From an alpha proteobacterium U9-1i (GTDB lineage Bacteria > Pseudomonadota > Alphaproteobacteria > Caulobacterales > Aquidulcibacteraceae): a stretch of DNA of 64,000 nucleotides. The position numbers were made by a program, and so were the translations under genes. Below, piece by piece: positions 17,614-26,330 of this stretch. The DNA lies in contig BBSY01000005.1 of NCBI GenBank assembly GCA_000974665.1, positions 62,001 through 126,000 on the forward strand, in the 5' to 3' direction. Positions within the stretch are counted from its first letter, which is position 1; each line of letters opens with the position of its first letter. The notes below the pieces were generated by a model. It had not been told where the DNA came from. It ran no database searches and was given only the letters and a program-made list of their open reading frames with translations.

Positions 17614-18150
17614 ATGGCGGCCAAGACGGCGGAATACCGCAAATCCGAAAACAATGGCGTGACGACATTTGAAGTGACGCCGGCGCCGGCGCCGAAGTTT
17701 GGCTGCTTGCTGATCCTCGGCGTGGTGATCGGGCTTGTCGGGCTCGGCATGCTGGCCGACGGCGGAATTTTTATGCTGGCGATGGGTGCGTTCGCGCTCT
17801 GGTATGGGTGGACACGCGACCTGCGCCCGAAGGAGCATCGCGCGCCGTCAAGCTTCCGCGTGACGCCGACCACGATCGAGGCAAGCGGTCGCACGTTCCA
17901 GACGGGCGATATCCATCGCCTGCTGATCCGCAACGCGATCACCGATCAAGAGACGATGGAAGTCTATACCGACAACCCGAACGTAGCGGCGGGGCTTGAG
18001 TTCCGCGCTCAAACCGCGCGCGTGGCCAATGCGCTGACGCTCGAAAGCGGTGGAAAATCCACATACCTCGCCGGCGGCATGGACAGCACAACCGCCTATG
18101 GCTTGCTGCAAGATGTCAGCCGCATCGTCGGTTTCAACAAGGACGCCTAA
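17614..18150 (+). CDS. membrane protein of unknown function, PH-like soluble domain
   Basis: A 178-residue protein with a short N-terminal cytoplasmic part, two adjacent hydrophobic helices at about residues 29-65 (GCLLILGVVIGLVGLGML, then GIFMLAMGAFALWYGW) and a soluble C-terminal part that begins SSFRVTPTTIEASGRTF, a pattern seen in bacterial PH-like membrane-anchored domains. A Shine-Dalgarno (GGGGAG) precedes ATG 17614. I do not recognise a specific family. It stands alone between divergent and convergent neighbours. Confidence 0.65.
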   Translation: MAAKTAEYRKSENNGVTTFEVTPAPAPKFGCLLILGVVIGLVGLGMLADGGIFMLAMGAFALWYGWTRDLRPKEHRAPSSFRVTPTTIEASGRTFQTGDIHRLLIRNAITDQETMEVYTDNPNVAAGLEFRAQTARVANALTLESGGKSTYLAGGMDSTTAYGLLQDVSRIVGFNKDA

Positions 18151-18231
18151 GCGGCGCGTGGACACTTGGTGTGAGGAGCAAGCGCCCACGCGCCATCGCC
18201 GCGCGCCCGCGCGCACGACGGATTCGATTGA

Positions 18232-18879
18232 CTAGTGCAAGGCCGTTCCCGGACGGCGGCGGTAGGTCAAATCCCACGTCACCGTCCAAGCATTGGTCGC
18301 TGGATCAAATGTCTCGCCCCACTGCCGGACCGTGTTGGCGTCAAGCGCCTGGAAGTTCATGCGCTGGCGTTGTGGCGCCGCGCCGTTTGGACCCGGAGGC
18401 GGGTTCTCCATGTCGAGACGCATCACGCCGTCCTGGAACGTGCCGCCATATTCCGTGCGCCGACCTGTCGCGTCCGCCCAGGTTTGATGCCATTTCTGAT
18501 CGGTGGCGTCGTAGCTGTTGATCGAGTGACCGTGCGGTCCAGCGAACGGGCGCCAATATTCCATGATCACGCACCCCTGCTCGTGCAGGCTGATCGTGTT
18601 TTCGCCAATGGTCATGGGGTTTTGCACGCCGGTCGGCGACACGTCCCACTCGCCGACCCAGAAATCGAACTGCCGGTTCTCCGCGGCAACGCACCCGGTT
18701 GGACGGCTTGGTTGCACGGCGCCGTTGTTGACGTAGCCACGCAAGCGCGTGACCTCATCGCGCAGATCTTGTCGGCTCATGCGTTCGACGGCGGGCGGTT
18801 GCTGGGCTTGTTGTTGTGCGAGCGCGGGCGTCGCCGTGAATGCGGCGCTGGCGAGCAGAAAAATCGCAAAGCGTTTCAT
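18232..18879 (-). CDS. secreted DUF1579-like protein, copy 1
   Basis: A 215-residue protein from ATG 18879 with a signal peptide (MKRFAIFLLASAAF...ALAQ). After a short helical region (QDLRDEVTRLRGYVNNG) comes a beta-barrel-type domain: RQFDFWVGEWDVSPTG, GCVIMEYWRP, HGHSINSYDATDQKWHQTW, NTVRQWGETFD and a final YRRRPG strand. This pattern matches the DUF1579/THAP4-like group of small beta-barrels, whose function is unknown in bacteria. It follows a close paralogue, which ends 14 nt upstream of this start, so the two form a tandem operon. Confidence 0.75.
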   Translation of the reverse strand: MKRFAIFLLASAAFTATPALAQQQAQQPPAVERMSRQDLRDEVTRLRGYVNNGAVQPSRPTGCVAAENRQFDFWVGEWDVSPTGVQNPMTIGENTISLHEQGCVIMEYWRPFAGPHGHSINSYDATDQKWHQTWADATGRRTEYGGTFQDGVMRLDMENPPPGPNGAAPQRQRMNFQALDANTVRQWGETFDPATNAWTVTWDLTYRRRPGTALH

Positions 18880-18893
18880 TTTACGGACTCGCA

Positions 18894-19529
18894 CTAACGG
18901 ACAGAGGTGTTGGGACGGCGGCGATAGGTGAAGTCGAACGTCACCACCCACGCATTGGTCGCCTGGTCAAAGCGCTCGCCCCATTGGCGCACAGTATTTT
19001 GATCGACAGCGCGGAAATTCATGCGCCGGTCGCCGGGCGGCGCATTGGCAGCCGGAGCTCCCATGTTGCGCAGCGACATGACGCCATCCGCGAATGCGCC
19101 GGCGTACACAGCACGACGCCCGCCAGCGCCCGCGTAAGTCTGATGCCATTGCTGATCGACGGAATCATAGATGTTGATCGAGCGGCCGTGCGAACCCGTT
19201 GGCGGACGCCAGTTCTCGATAATCACGCAGCCCTGATCGTGCAGCGTGATGGAGCTTTCAGCGAGCACCATGTTGTCCTGCCCGCTGGGCGAGACATCCC
19301 ATTCGCCGATCCAGAAATCGAACTGGCGGCTTTCGGGAGAAGTGCAGCCGGCAGGGCGCGTCGGCGCCACACCGCCGTTCATGACATAGCCGCGCAGCCG
19401 CGTGACGGCGGCGCGCAATTGCTGCGTGGTCATGGAGTCCACGGGCGGTGGCTGCGCCGGCTGTTGAGCTGCAGCCGGGGCCGCCAGCCACAAATGCGCG
19501 CAAGCAATGAACAGGGCCGCTCGAAACAT
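18894..19529 (-). CDS. secreted DUF1579-like protein, copy 2
   Basis: A 211-residue paralogue of the downstream gene, starting at ATG 19529 (an in-frame GTG lies 6 nt upstream). Signal peptide to about residue 22, then the same order of motifs: QLRAAVTRLRGYVMNGG, RQFDFWIGEWDVSPSG, GCVIIENWRP, GRSINIYDSVDQQWHQTY, NTVRQWGERFD, YRRRPN. A long conserved run of the two copies differs mainly at scattered positions, indicating an old tandem duplication. Periplasmic location is predicted; ligand and function unknown. Confidence 0.75.
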   Translation of the reverse strand: MFRAALFIACAHLWLAAPAAAQQPAQPPPVDSMTTQQLRAAVTRLRGYVMNGGVAPTRPAGCTSPESRQFDFWIGEWDVSPSGQDNMVLAESSITLHDQGCVIIENWRPPTGSHGRSINIYDSVDQQWHQTYAGAGGRRAVYAGAFADGVMSLRNMGAPAANAPPGDRRMNFRAVDQNTVRQWGERFDQATNAWVVTFDFTYRRRPNTSVR

Positions 19530-19701
19530 GATCACCTCACGGCCCGAATGGGGAGCGTCCGCCCCTCCTCCGCAACACTATGTGCGCGCAATCGCCGTGC
19601 TGGCGCGACGAACGTCAGCTGCGCGGGCAAATTGGACCCGTCGGTGAATAAGCACTGGCGCCCTCTGGTCACGTTGTTGGCGGCAGCCTAAATTTTCGCG
19701 C

Positions 19702-20616
19702 ATGCGGACCATTCTCAAATTCATCGCATGCGTCATGGCTACTACGTTGGCCGCATGCGCTGGCGGCGGCGAGCCAACCGAGCCCAACCGTTTCCCAATC
19801 TCGACTGACTATCCCGCGGGAACGATGGAGCGGATCAGTTTCACAGCCGGCGTATCCGAGGGCTGGCGCATCTCAGCTTTGCGGACGCCCGATCGGCCGG
19901 AGGCCGACTGGAAAGTCGTCATCATCACCGGCACGCCATCCTGGAGCGAGTATTGGGCGCCAACCATCGCCGGCGCGCCAACGACGCGCGAAGTGATCGT
20001 CGCCGATCGGCCTGGCTTTCAAACCAGCGAGCCTGAAACCGCGGTGCGGGACCTCGCCAAGCAGGCCGACGCGCTGGCGCCTATGCTGGACGCGCGCGAA
20101 GGCCAGCGTGTGCTGCTTATCGGCCAATCGTTCGGCGCGCCGATCGCCACTTTGATGGCGCAGCGTCACGCTGACAAAGTCGATGCGGTGGTGCTGGTGT
20201 CGGCTTATTTCGGCGACCTTGGCGCAACCGGCCGGCGCCTGTTCGGCGTTGGCCGCATCATCCGCCCGATGCTTCCGCGCGACCTTCGCAACTCGACGAC
20301 GGAAGTGCTTGCGCAACGCGATCAGTTGCCGGCGGTCTGGGACGCATTGCGCGGTTTGCGCCAGCCGCTGGTGTTCATCCACGGCGACGCCGACACGTTT
20401 GTGCCGCTGGAAGCCGATCAGCGCATCGCAAACGAATACGGGCATACTCTGATCACCGTGCCGGGTGGCGACCATTTTCTGAACGCGTGCTGCGTGCCCG
20501 CATTGCTCGACGCGGTCGAGCAGGCGATCGCCGAAGCCGAAGGTCGAGAAAACGCCAATCCACCACCGCCCGCGACGGACCCCGATCCGAGCGGCGGGCC
20601 GACATTGCGACGTTAG
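19702..20616 (+). CDS. alpha/beta hydrolase lipoprotein
   Basis: A 304-residue protein with a lipoprotein signal (lipobox LAAC, cysteine at residue 19). The hydrolase fold shows VVIITGTPSWSEYW in the oxyanion region, the nucleophile elbow LIGQSFGAP (serine near residue 138), an acid-bearing strand VFIHGDADTFVP, and the histidine in GGDHFLNACC. The C-terminus is a proline-rich tail of about 25 residues. It is thus a membrane-anchored esterase/lipase-like enzyme; substrate unknown. Its end overlaps the convergent gene at 20613 by 4 nt. Confidence 0.78.
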   Translation: MRTILKFIACVMATTLAACAGGGEPTEPNRFPISTDYPAGTMERISFTAGVSEGWRISALRTPDRPEADWKVVIITGTPSWSEYWAPTIAGAPTTREVIVADRPGFQTSEPETAVRDLAKQADALAPMLDAREGQRVLLIGQSFGAPIATLMAQRHADKVDAVVLVSAYFGDLGATGRRLFGVGRIIRPMLPRDLRNSTTEVLAQRDQLPAVWDALRGLRQPLVFIHGDADTFVPLEADQRIANEYGHTLITVPGGDHFLNACCVPALLDAVEQAIAEAEGRENANPPPPATDPDPSGGPTLRR

Positions 20617-21773
20617 CTGAGGAGCAAGTCCTCGGGCGCGCGCGCGGTGTCGGCGCAGAGCTCAACGCCGTCGAGCATCGCGTCAAACTCGCCGTAAATC
20701 TCAAGCGCCTCGTCGGCCTCGAGGAATGGCGCGGCTTTGTCGGGAAAGCGGAAGCCCCAGTAAGAGTGAATGTGCATCAACGCGCCCGTCGCTTCGCCGA
20801 GCGGGCCGTAATTTGCGGGCGCGTCGAGCAGAAAATCGCGAAACTCAGTCGGCTGGCCGCGCGTCAAAGCGGCGAACGCGTTGGTGTAACCATCGACCAG
20901 CTCGCGGCAGCGGCGCGCTGTCACTTCGATACCGCGCGCGACGCTGCGCTTAAGCGCTTCGGCGTCCTTGTACTTGTGGGCGTCGGCGCGAGAAATCGTG
21001 CAGCCGGCGAAGCGCGCCTTGAACGCATCGTGCTTGGCCTCGAACGCACGCATCAGCCACGTGTAATAGAGAAAACCTTTCCACGCGAAGACGCCGCGCG
21101 CGTATTCGCCAGGCGAGAGTCGGAGAGTTTCGCGCAACGGATCGAGAAACTTGGCGTTCTCGTCCGTCATCAATTTTTCCGCGAGGCGCGCCGACATTGT
21201 TGAGGCGCGCCGCCCACCTGCACCGAAGGCAAGACGCGTTAGCGGCTCGATCTCCTCGCCAACGAACTCGATCATGTTGGCGACATCGGCTTCGGAGATT
21301 TCGAAATAGCAGCGCGCCGGCTCGATCGCGCGGGCGCGCAATTGTTCACGCATCAGAAAGGGATCGAAAGACGGCATCTCGTGCAACGCATTGATCAGTT
21401 CGAGATCGTTTTGAAACGCCGCTTCGTCGGCGAAATTGCCGATCGCGGCGCGCAGCAATCCCTCGAACCTGCGCTCCCCCACCATGACGCTGGTGCCGCC
21501 CAAGCCCAACTCGGTCGCGGAGTAAGGGAAGATGATCTTGGTGGTGTTCGGCTCGGGCCGTTCGAACAACTCCCGCTCGTGGCGGCGCACGGCGTGCTTG
21601 ACGATCAAGGCGCGATTGAGCTTGGCGTTCTTGAACAACGGCTGTTCGGCGTAATCGGGCTCGGCCCCGAAGCGTTCATAAGTGAGCGCCAAGTTAAGGA
21701 CACGCGCCGTCGAGCCGCTTTCGCGGATAAGCGCGAGGTCGCGCCGGCCGTCTGACTTACGGGCCGCACCCAT
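20613..21773 (-). CDS. conserved-looking protein of unknown function
   Basis: A 386-residue soluble protein from ATG 21773 (an upstream in-frame ATG at 21800 is less likely). I do not recognise a family. It starts with basic RKSDGRRDLALIRESG, has no signal peptide or membrane helix, and is mostly helical with an aromatic central part (YARGVFAWKGFLYYTWLMRAF) and a C-terminal THSYWGF-like segment (MHIHSYWGFRFPDK). Codon use matches neighbours, so it does not look recently acquired. It lies between the hydrolase lipoprotein (convergent) and the glutathione S-transferase gene 44 nt upstream on the same strand. Confidence 0.6.
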   Translation of the reverse strand: MGAARKSDGRRDLALIRESGSTARVLNLALTYERFGAEPDYAEQPLFKNAKLNRALIVKHAVRRHERELFERPEPNTTKIIFPYSATELGLGGTSVMVGERRFEGLLRAAIGNFADEAAFQNDLELINALHEMPSFDPFLMREQLRARAIEPARCYFEISEADVANMIEFVGEEIEPLTRLAFGAGGRRASTMSARLAEKLMTDENAKFLDPLRETLRLSPGEYARGVFAWKGFLYYTWLMRAFEAKHDAFKARFAGCTISRADAHKYKDAEALKRSVARGIEVTARRCRELVDGYTNAFAALTRGQPTEFRDFLLDAPANYGPLGEATGALMHIHSYWGFRFPDKAAPFLEADEALEIYGEFDAMLDGVELCADTARAPEDLLLS

Positions 21774-21817
21774 GGCGACCGTTTTACCGCCGGGACGCAA
21801 CCCGTTCGTTAACGGCG

Positions 21818-22486
21818 CTAGCCGAGGAGGCGGGCCGGCATGGCTTCGCGATAAGGGAAGAACTTGAAGAACGGCCGCGCCTCTTCGGTCACACGCTGCA
21901 CCGAGGGCCGGGCAAACAGGCGATCGAAATAGCGCGCCAGGTTCGGATACCCGCCACTGAACGGTTCAACGCATTCGGCGTAAAACAGCGCCGGCTCCGC
22001 TGCGCAATCGGCCAAACCGAACGCGCCGCCCGCCACCCATTGGCGCGTGGCGAGATGCTTGTCCGCCACACCATAGGCCATACGCAGCAATGCCCGCGCC
22101 TCTTCGACGCCGTGCGCATCGCCCTTTCCGTCCGGCCGGATGCGGTCGGTGACGATCTTCGACATGGGCGTCATCACGTAATTGTCGAAGAACCGGTCCC
22201 AGAGCCGCGCCTCCAGCGCCGCCTCAGGATCGGCCGGGATCATCGCTGCCCCGCCTCGCTTGCGATCGAGATATTCGATCTGAACACTGGTCTCCGGGAC
22301 GATGCGGGCGCCGTCCTTGAGCACCGGTATTTTGCCCACCGGCCAGGCCTCGTTCAGCTCGGTTGCCGAATTGGGGTCTCCCAGGTCCACATAGCGAGCC
22401 TCGAAGGGGACGCCTCGCTCATAAAGAGCGATCAGCACCTTGTGGCGGTAGGAGGCCAATGGGCGGTAGTATAATACCAGAGTCAT
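21818..22486 (-). CDS. glutathione S-transferase family protein
   Basis: A 222-residue protein from ATG 22486. The N-terminal thioredoxin-like domain has LVLYYRPLASYRHKVLIAL (catalytic Tyr/Ser region), the cis-proline segment GKIPVLKDGARIVPETSVQIEYLD with the glutathione-binding ETS at about residue 64, and the helical C-terminal domain contains the N-capping motif FGLADCAAEPAL near residue 155. It conjugates or reduces substrates with glutathione in the cytoplasm; subclass not assignable. The frame is open upstream to 22525, but the conserved domain begins at the chosen ATG. It diverges from rplY. Confidence 0.87.
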   Translation of the reverse strand: MTLVLYYRPLASYRHKVLIALYERGVPFEARYVDLGDPNSATELNEAWPVGKIPVLKDGARIVPETSVQIEYLDRKRGGAAMIPADPEAALEARLWDRFFDNYVMTPMSKIVTDRIRPDGKGDAHGVEEARALLRMAYGVADKHLATRQWVAGGAFGLADCAAEPALFYAECVEPFSGGYPNLARYFDRLFARPSVQRVTEEARPFFKFFPYREAMPARLLG

Positions 22487-22633
22487 GAACCTAGCTAGGT
22501 CCGGGCGACGCCTTCGTGCAAGCACGTCGGCGAATACCGCGCGCCGCCTTGCCCTCTTTGCGGCCTTAGTCTAGAAGCCCGCCTTCGTTTTTCCGAACCG
22601 GACCGGTTTGACTTACTCCTTGGGAGCCAGCCC

Positions 22634-23269
22634 ATGGCGGGCATCGTATTGAACGTTGAGCAGCGCGACAAAGTTGGCACGGGCGGCGCCCGCGCGACGC
22701 GCAAGGCCGATTTGATCCCCGGCGTCCTTTACGGCGGCGCTCGCGGCTCGATCCCGATCGAACTCAACCGCAAGGAAGTCGAGACTGCGATTCGCTCCGG
22801 CAAGTTCCTCTCGCACATGGTTGAGATCAGCCATAAGGGCGAGCGCCAGCCGGTGATCCCGCGCGCGGTGCAGTTCCATCCGGTCAGCGACAAGCCGATC
22901 CACTTGGATCTTTATCGCGTCGAGCCGAACGCCATCATCGCCATCGATGTCGTGGTTCACTTCAAGAACCACGAAGCTTCGCCCGGCCTGAAGCGCGGCG
23001 GCGCGCTCAATATCGTCCGTCACACCATCAAGATGAAGGTGCCGGCCGACAAGATTCCGGAAGAGATCGTTGTGGATTTGACGGGCGCCGACATCGGCAC
23101 CTCCATCCACATCTCGTCAGTTCAGCTGCCTGAGGGCGTTCGCCCGGTGATCCGTGATCGTGATTTCACGATCGCCACGATCGTCGGCCGTAAGGCTGAA
23201 GCGGAAGAAACGAAACCCGCCGAAGGCGCCGCCCCTGCCGAAGGCGCTGCCGCTCCGGCCGCCACCTAA
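22634..23269 (+). CDS. rplY: 50S ribosomal protein L25/general stress protein Ctc
   Basis: A 211-residue long-form bL25 (Ctc type), which binds 5S rRNA. The N-terminal L25 domain shows GTGGARATRKADLIPGVLYGG; the C-terminal beta domain (about residues 95-185) includes ADIGTSIHISSVQLPEGV. An alanine/glutamate/proline tail (EETKPAEGAAPAEGAAAP) follows. The short form in E. coli is 94 residues; two-domain forms are usual in alphaproteobacteria. It is followed 65 nt later by pth, the common order rplY-pth-ychF. Confidence 0.94.
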   Translation: MAGIVLNVEQRDKVGTGGARATRKADLIPGVLYGGARGSIPIELNRKEVETAIRSGKFLSHMVEISHKGERQPVIPRAVQFHPVSDKPIHLDLYRVEPNAIIAIDVVVHFKNHEASPGLKRGGALNIVRHTIKMKVPADKIPEEIVVDLTGADIGTSIHISSVQLPEGVRPVIRDRDFTIATIVGRKAEAEETKPAEGAAPAEGAAAPAAT

Positions 23270-23334
23270 GCAAAGCAAGACGCGCTACGCGCCGACCCTG
23301 GCCGCGCATATGCGCGGTGAGGTAGGATGGCGCC

Positions 23335-23949
23335 ATGTTGCTGTTCGTCGGCCTTGGCAATCCCGGCCCGAAATACGCGGGAAACCGGCACAATATCGGC
23401 TTCATGGCCGTGGACGCCATTGCGCGCGCGCATGGCTTCGGACCGTGGCGCAAGAAGTTCCAAGCCGAGTTATGCGAAGGCCAAATTGACGGTGCGCGCG
23501 TACTGTTGCTGAAGCCGCAAACCTACATGAACGAAAGCGGCCGCGCGGTTGGCGAAGCCGCAAGCTTCTACAAACTTTCCGCCCCGGACGTGGTGGTGTT
23601 CTACGATGAGATAGATCTCGCGCCGGGACGCTTCCGCATGAAAACGGGCGGCGGCGCTGCGGGTCACAACGGCATTCGCTCGATGATCGCCTCCTCCATC
23701 GGCGAGGGCTTTCGGCGCGCGCGCTTGGGTGTTGGGCATCCCGGTCATAAGGATCAAGTGCACGGCTACGTGTTGAGCGACTTCCACAAAGCGGAGGCCG
23801 AGTGGGTTGACCGGATGCTCGACGCGCTCGCGAAGGCTGCGCCTCTCCTCGCCAAAGGCGAGGACGAGAAATTCCAGGGGGAAGTGATGCGCCTCGCGCC
23901 CGCGGCGAAGGCCGATCCGCGCAAACCAAGCGCGGGCGACGACGCCTAG
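23335..23949 (+). CDS. pth: aminoacyl-tRNA hydrolase (peptidyl-tRNA hydrolase)
   Basis: A 204-residue Pth1 that frees tRNA from peptidyl-tRNA dropped by ribosomes. Signatures: [20 protein letters not shown] (catalytic histidine in NRHNIG at about residue 22), [13 protein letters not shown] (about 61-73), [13 protein letters not shown] near 95 and [12 protein letters not shown] near 113. The last 15-20 residues are a basic, flexible tail. It lies downstream of rplY on the same strand and its 3' end overlaps the convergent unknown gene by 4 nt. Confidence 0.94.
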   Translation: MLLFVGLGNPGPKYAGNRHNIGFMAVDAIARAHGFGPWRKKFQAELCEGQIDGARVLLLKPQTYMNESGRAVGEAASFYKLSAPDVVVFYDEIDLAPGRFRMKTGGGAAGHNGIRSMIASSIGEGFRRARLGVGHPGHKDQVHGYVLSDFHKAEAEWVDRMLDALAKAAPLLAKGEDEKFQGEVMRLAPAAKADPRKPSAGDDA

Positions 23950-24269
23950 CGCTTCTTTACGCGTTTCGATTGGCTGCCGCACAAATTGCGCACTGAACCG
24001 GAAACCCCCGCAGCGCGCATCGCCGCCTCGGCTTTCTCCATGTCCCAGTGCGGAACCCGCAGCACACGGCTTTGCGCGTTAACGTGCTTCAAGCTTTTGG
24101 CTGCGCGTTCCAGGTGACGCGGCGAGCCGGAGCGGTCCACGGCGATGGCGCGTTTGCCATCCTTGGCTTTTTGATTGATGCGGCGGCGGCGTGCCAGCGG
24201 CGGCTCGGACAAACGCGGCGCGTCAAAGTCCAACACATCCAAGTCCCGCCAGACATATGAGCGCGCCAT
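23946..24269 (-). CDS. small basic hypothetical protein
   Basis: A 107-residue protein from ATG 24269 (the frame also opens at 24308). It is strongly basic, with [18 protein letters not shown] near the start, then clusters of arginine and lysine ([16 protein letters not shown] at the end). No signal peptide or membrane helix. Nucleic-acid binding is possible from charge alone, but I recognise no family. It is convergent with pth (4-nt overlap) and divergent from the TPR gene. Confidence 0.5.
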   Translation of the reverse strand: MARSYVWRDLDVLDFDAPRLSEPPLARRRRINQKAKDGKRAIAVDRSGSPRHLERAAKSLKHVNAQSRVLRVPHWDMEKAEAAMRAAGVSGSVRNLCGSQSKRVKKR

Positions 24270-24406
24270 GGCCTTGCTCCTGTGGATAGCCTCGAATCGC
24301 CGGTACATGTGTTCGCGACTCCGGCCAACCCAAACAGAGCGTCGATTACAGCGAAGGCTCGCAAGCGAAACGAGTTTCGGCTATCGATTGGCCAGGGGCC
24401 ACCTGC

Positions 24407-25150
24407 ATGTTTCTGCTGATCCTTTCTTATATTCCGTCGCTGCTTTGCGGCGTGCATGTCGTCCGTACCGGACGCGAAATGTACTGGCTGTGGCTGTTTG
24501 CGATCGCGCCAATGCTGGCGCCGGCGTTCTATTTCTTCGCGGTGTTGCTGCCGGAAATGATGGGCGGGCGAACTGCGCGCGGCGTCGGCAAGGCGGCGCA
24601 ACGCGCGCTCGATCCGGAACGCGAGTACCGCACCGCGATGCGCAATTTGGAAGATACGCCAACGGTAGGCAATCGCATGAAAGTGGCGCAAGCGGCGGCG
24701 GCGCTCGGACGCTGGAGCGATTCCGAAGCGCAATGGGCGCAATGCGTGACGGGTCACTGGGCGGAAGATCCGGCGATCCTGCTTGGTCATGCGCACGCGC
24801 TGCTGGAACTCAACCGCTTTGCCGACGCACTGAAGCGTCTGGAAGAAGTGCAGAAGCTTGGCCGCGAGGGCGAAACGCCACAAGTCGCCCTCGCGTTCGC
24901 CCGGGCGCTTGAGGGCTTGGGCCGCAACGACGAGGCCGAAGCGCCCTATCGGTTTGCGGCGGATCGCGTGCCCGGGCTCGAGGCGGGCGGCCGCTACGTG
25001 GCTTTCATGGCCAAGACCGGCCGAAAGGCCGATGCCGAACTCGGCCTCGCTGAACTCGAACGGCGTTTGCAGAAGATCGCCCCGCCGCTGCGGCCCGAAG
25101 CGCGTATCTGGCGCGACATGGCCGCACAGGCGGTCGCCGCCGCCCGCTGA
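24407..25150 (+). CDS. membrane-anchored tetratricopeptide-repeat protein
   Basis: A 247-residue protein with two N-terminal hydrophobic segments (about residues 1-16 and 26-47, around LWLFAIAPMLAPAFYFFAVLL) followed by a soluble helical region of TPR type: pairs such as RMKVAQAAAALGRWSDSEA, AILLGHAHALLELNRFADAL and QVALAFARALEGLGRNDEAE. Such anchored TPR proteins usually scaffold envelope complexes; no partner is evident. It precedes ychF by 82 nt on the same strand and may be cotranscribed with it. Confidence 0.75.
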   Translation: MFLLILSYIPSLLCGVHVVRTGREMYWLWLFAIAPMLAPAFYFFAVLLPEMMGGRTARGVGKAAQRALDPEREYRTAMRNLEDTPTVGNRMKVAQAAAALGRWSDSEAQWAQCVTGHWAEDPAILLGHAHALLELNRFADALKRLEEVQKLGREGETPQVALAFARALEGLGRNDEAEAPYRFAADRVPGLEAGGRYVAFMAKTGRKADAELGLAELERRLQKIAPPLRPEARIWRDMAAQAVAAAR

Positions 25151-25232
25151 GGGTGACGCGGCGGACCAAATAGCGTATCTGCACGCGGCCTTTTGGCCGC
25201 CGCCGAGCCGGCTGGCCCGATCAGAGGAAAAC

Positions 25233-26330
25233 ATGGGTTTTAAGTGCGGCATCGTTGGACTGCCGAATGTCGGCAAGTCCACGCTCTTCAACGCTTTGAC
25301 GCGCACGGCTGCTGCGCAAGCGGCGAACTATCCGTTTTGCACCATCGAGCCGAATGTCGGCGAAGTGGCCATGCCGGAGCCCCGTCTTGACGTGTTGGCG
25401 AAGATCGCCGGCTCGAAAGAGATCATCCCGACGCGCATGAATTTCGTCGACATCGCCGGCTTGGTGCGCGGCGCCTCGAAGGGCGAAGGCCTCGGCAACC
25501 AATTCCTGGCCAACATCCGCGAATGCGACGCTATCGCTTACGTGCTGCGCTGTTTCGAGAATGACGACATCACCCACGTCGAAAACCGAATCGACCCGAT
25601 CGCGGATTTGGAGACGGTGGAAACCGAATTGATGCTGGCCGACCTCGAGAGCCTCGAGAAGCGGATCACCAATCTCGAAAAGAGAGCCAAGGGCGGCGAC
25701 AAGGAGGCCAAGCTGACGCTTGATCTCGTTCTGCGCGCCAAAGCGCTGCTCGATGACGGCAAGCCTGCGCGACACACCAAGCGCGCGGCGGACGAAGAAA
25801 AAGCGTTCGAGATGTTGCAGCTGCTGACGGCGCTGCCGGTGCTTTACGTCTGCAACGTAGATGAGGCTAACGCGGCGACAGGGAACGCGTTTTCCAAGCG
25901 CGTGCAGGAACGCGCCAAAGCCGAGAACGCTGCGTGCGTTGTGATCTCGGCGCAGATCGAAGCGGAGCTCGCGGCGCTAAGCGATGAAGAGCAGAAGGAG
26001 TTTTTGGCCGCGGCCGGGCTCGACGAACCCGGTTTGGATAAGCTTATCCACGCCGGCTACGACCTCTTGAACCTGCAAACCTATTTCACCGTCGGCCCGA
26101 AAGAAGCGCGCGCCTGGACCATCCAAAAAGGCTGGACCGCGCCGCAAGCCGCCGGCGTCATTCACGGCGACTTCGAAAAAGGCTTCATTCGCGCCGAGAC
26201 GATCGCCTACGCGGATTTCGTAGCCCATAACGGCGAAGTTGGCGCCAAAGAGGCCGGCAAGATGCGGCTGGAGGGCAAGGAATACATCGTCCGCGAGGGC
26301 GATGTGATGCATTTCCGCTTCAATGCGTAG
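25233..26330 (+). CDS. ychF: redox-regulated ATPase/translation-associated GTPase-like YchF
   Basis: A 365-residue Obg-family P-loop protein, start ATG 25233 after GAGGAAA. G1 is GLPNVGKSTLF (residues 9-19), the switch region NYPFCTIEPNVGEV follows, G3 is DIAGLVRGASKGEGLGNQFL (about 70-89), and the usual G4 NKxD is replaced by NVDEAN, which favours ATP over GTP. A coiled-coil insert (about 130-190) and a C-terminal TGS domain (LQTYFTVGPKEARAWTI) complete the architecture. It binds ribosomes and affects translation initiation and oxidative stress. Its stop overlaps the ATG of the downstream transporter by 8 nt. Confidence 0.94.
   Translation: MGFKCGIVGLPNVGKSTLFNALTRTAAAQAANYPFCTIEPNVGEVAMPEPRLDVLAKIAGSKEIIPTRMNFVDIAGLVRGASKGEGLGNQFLANIRECDAIAYVLRCFENDDITHVENRIDPIADLETVETELMLADLESLEKRITNLEKRAKGGDKEAKLTLDLVLRAKALLDDGKPARHTKRAADEEKAFEMLQLLTALPVLYVCNVDEANAATGNAFSKRVQERAKAENAACVVISAQIEAELAALSDEEQKEFLAAAGLDEPGLDKLIHAGYDLLNLQTYFTVGPKEARAWTIQKGWTAPQAAGVIHGDFEKGFIRAETIAYADFVAHNGEVGAKEAGKMRLEGKEYIVREGDVMHFRFNA

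Noticed and set aside
23346-24300. Any tRNA or other structural RNA gene
   Set aside because: I scanned intergenic gaps for TPsiC-like GTTCGAATC and acceptor-stem patterns and saw none; a covariance search would be decisive.
24089-25306. Minus-strand frame of 405 codons over the TPR protein and the start of ychF
   Set aside because: Antisense to real genes; arginine/histidine-rich composition typical of shadow frames.
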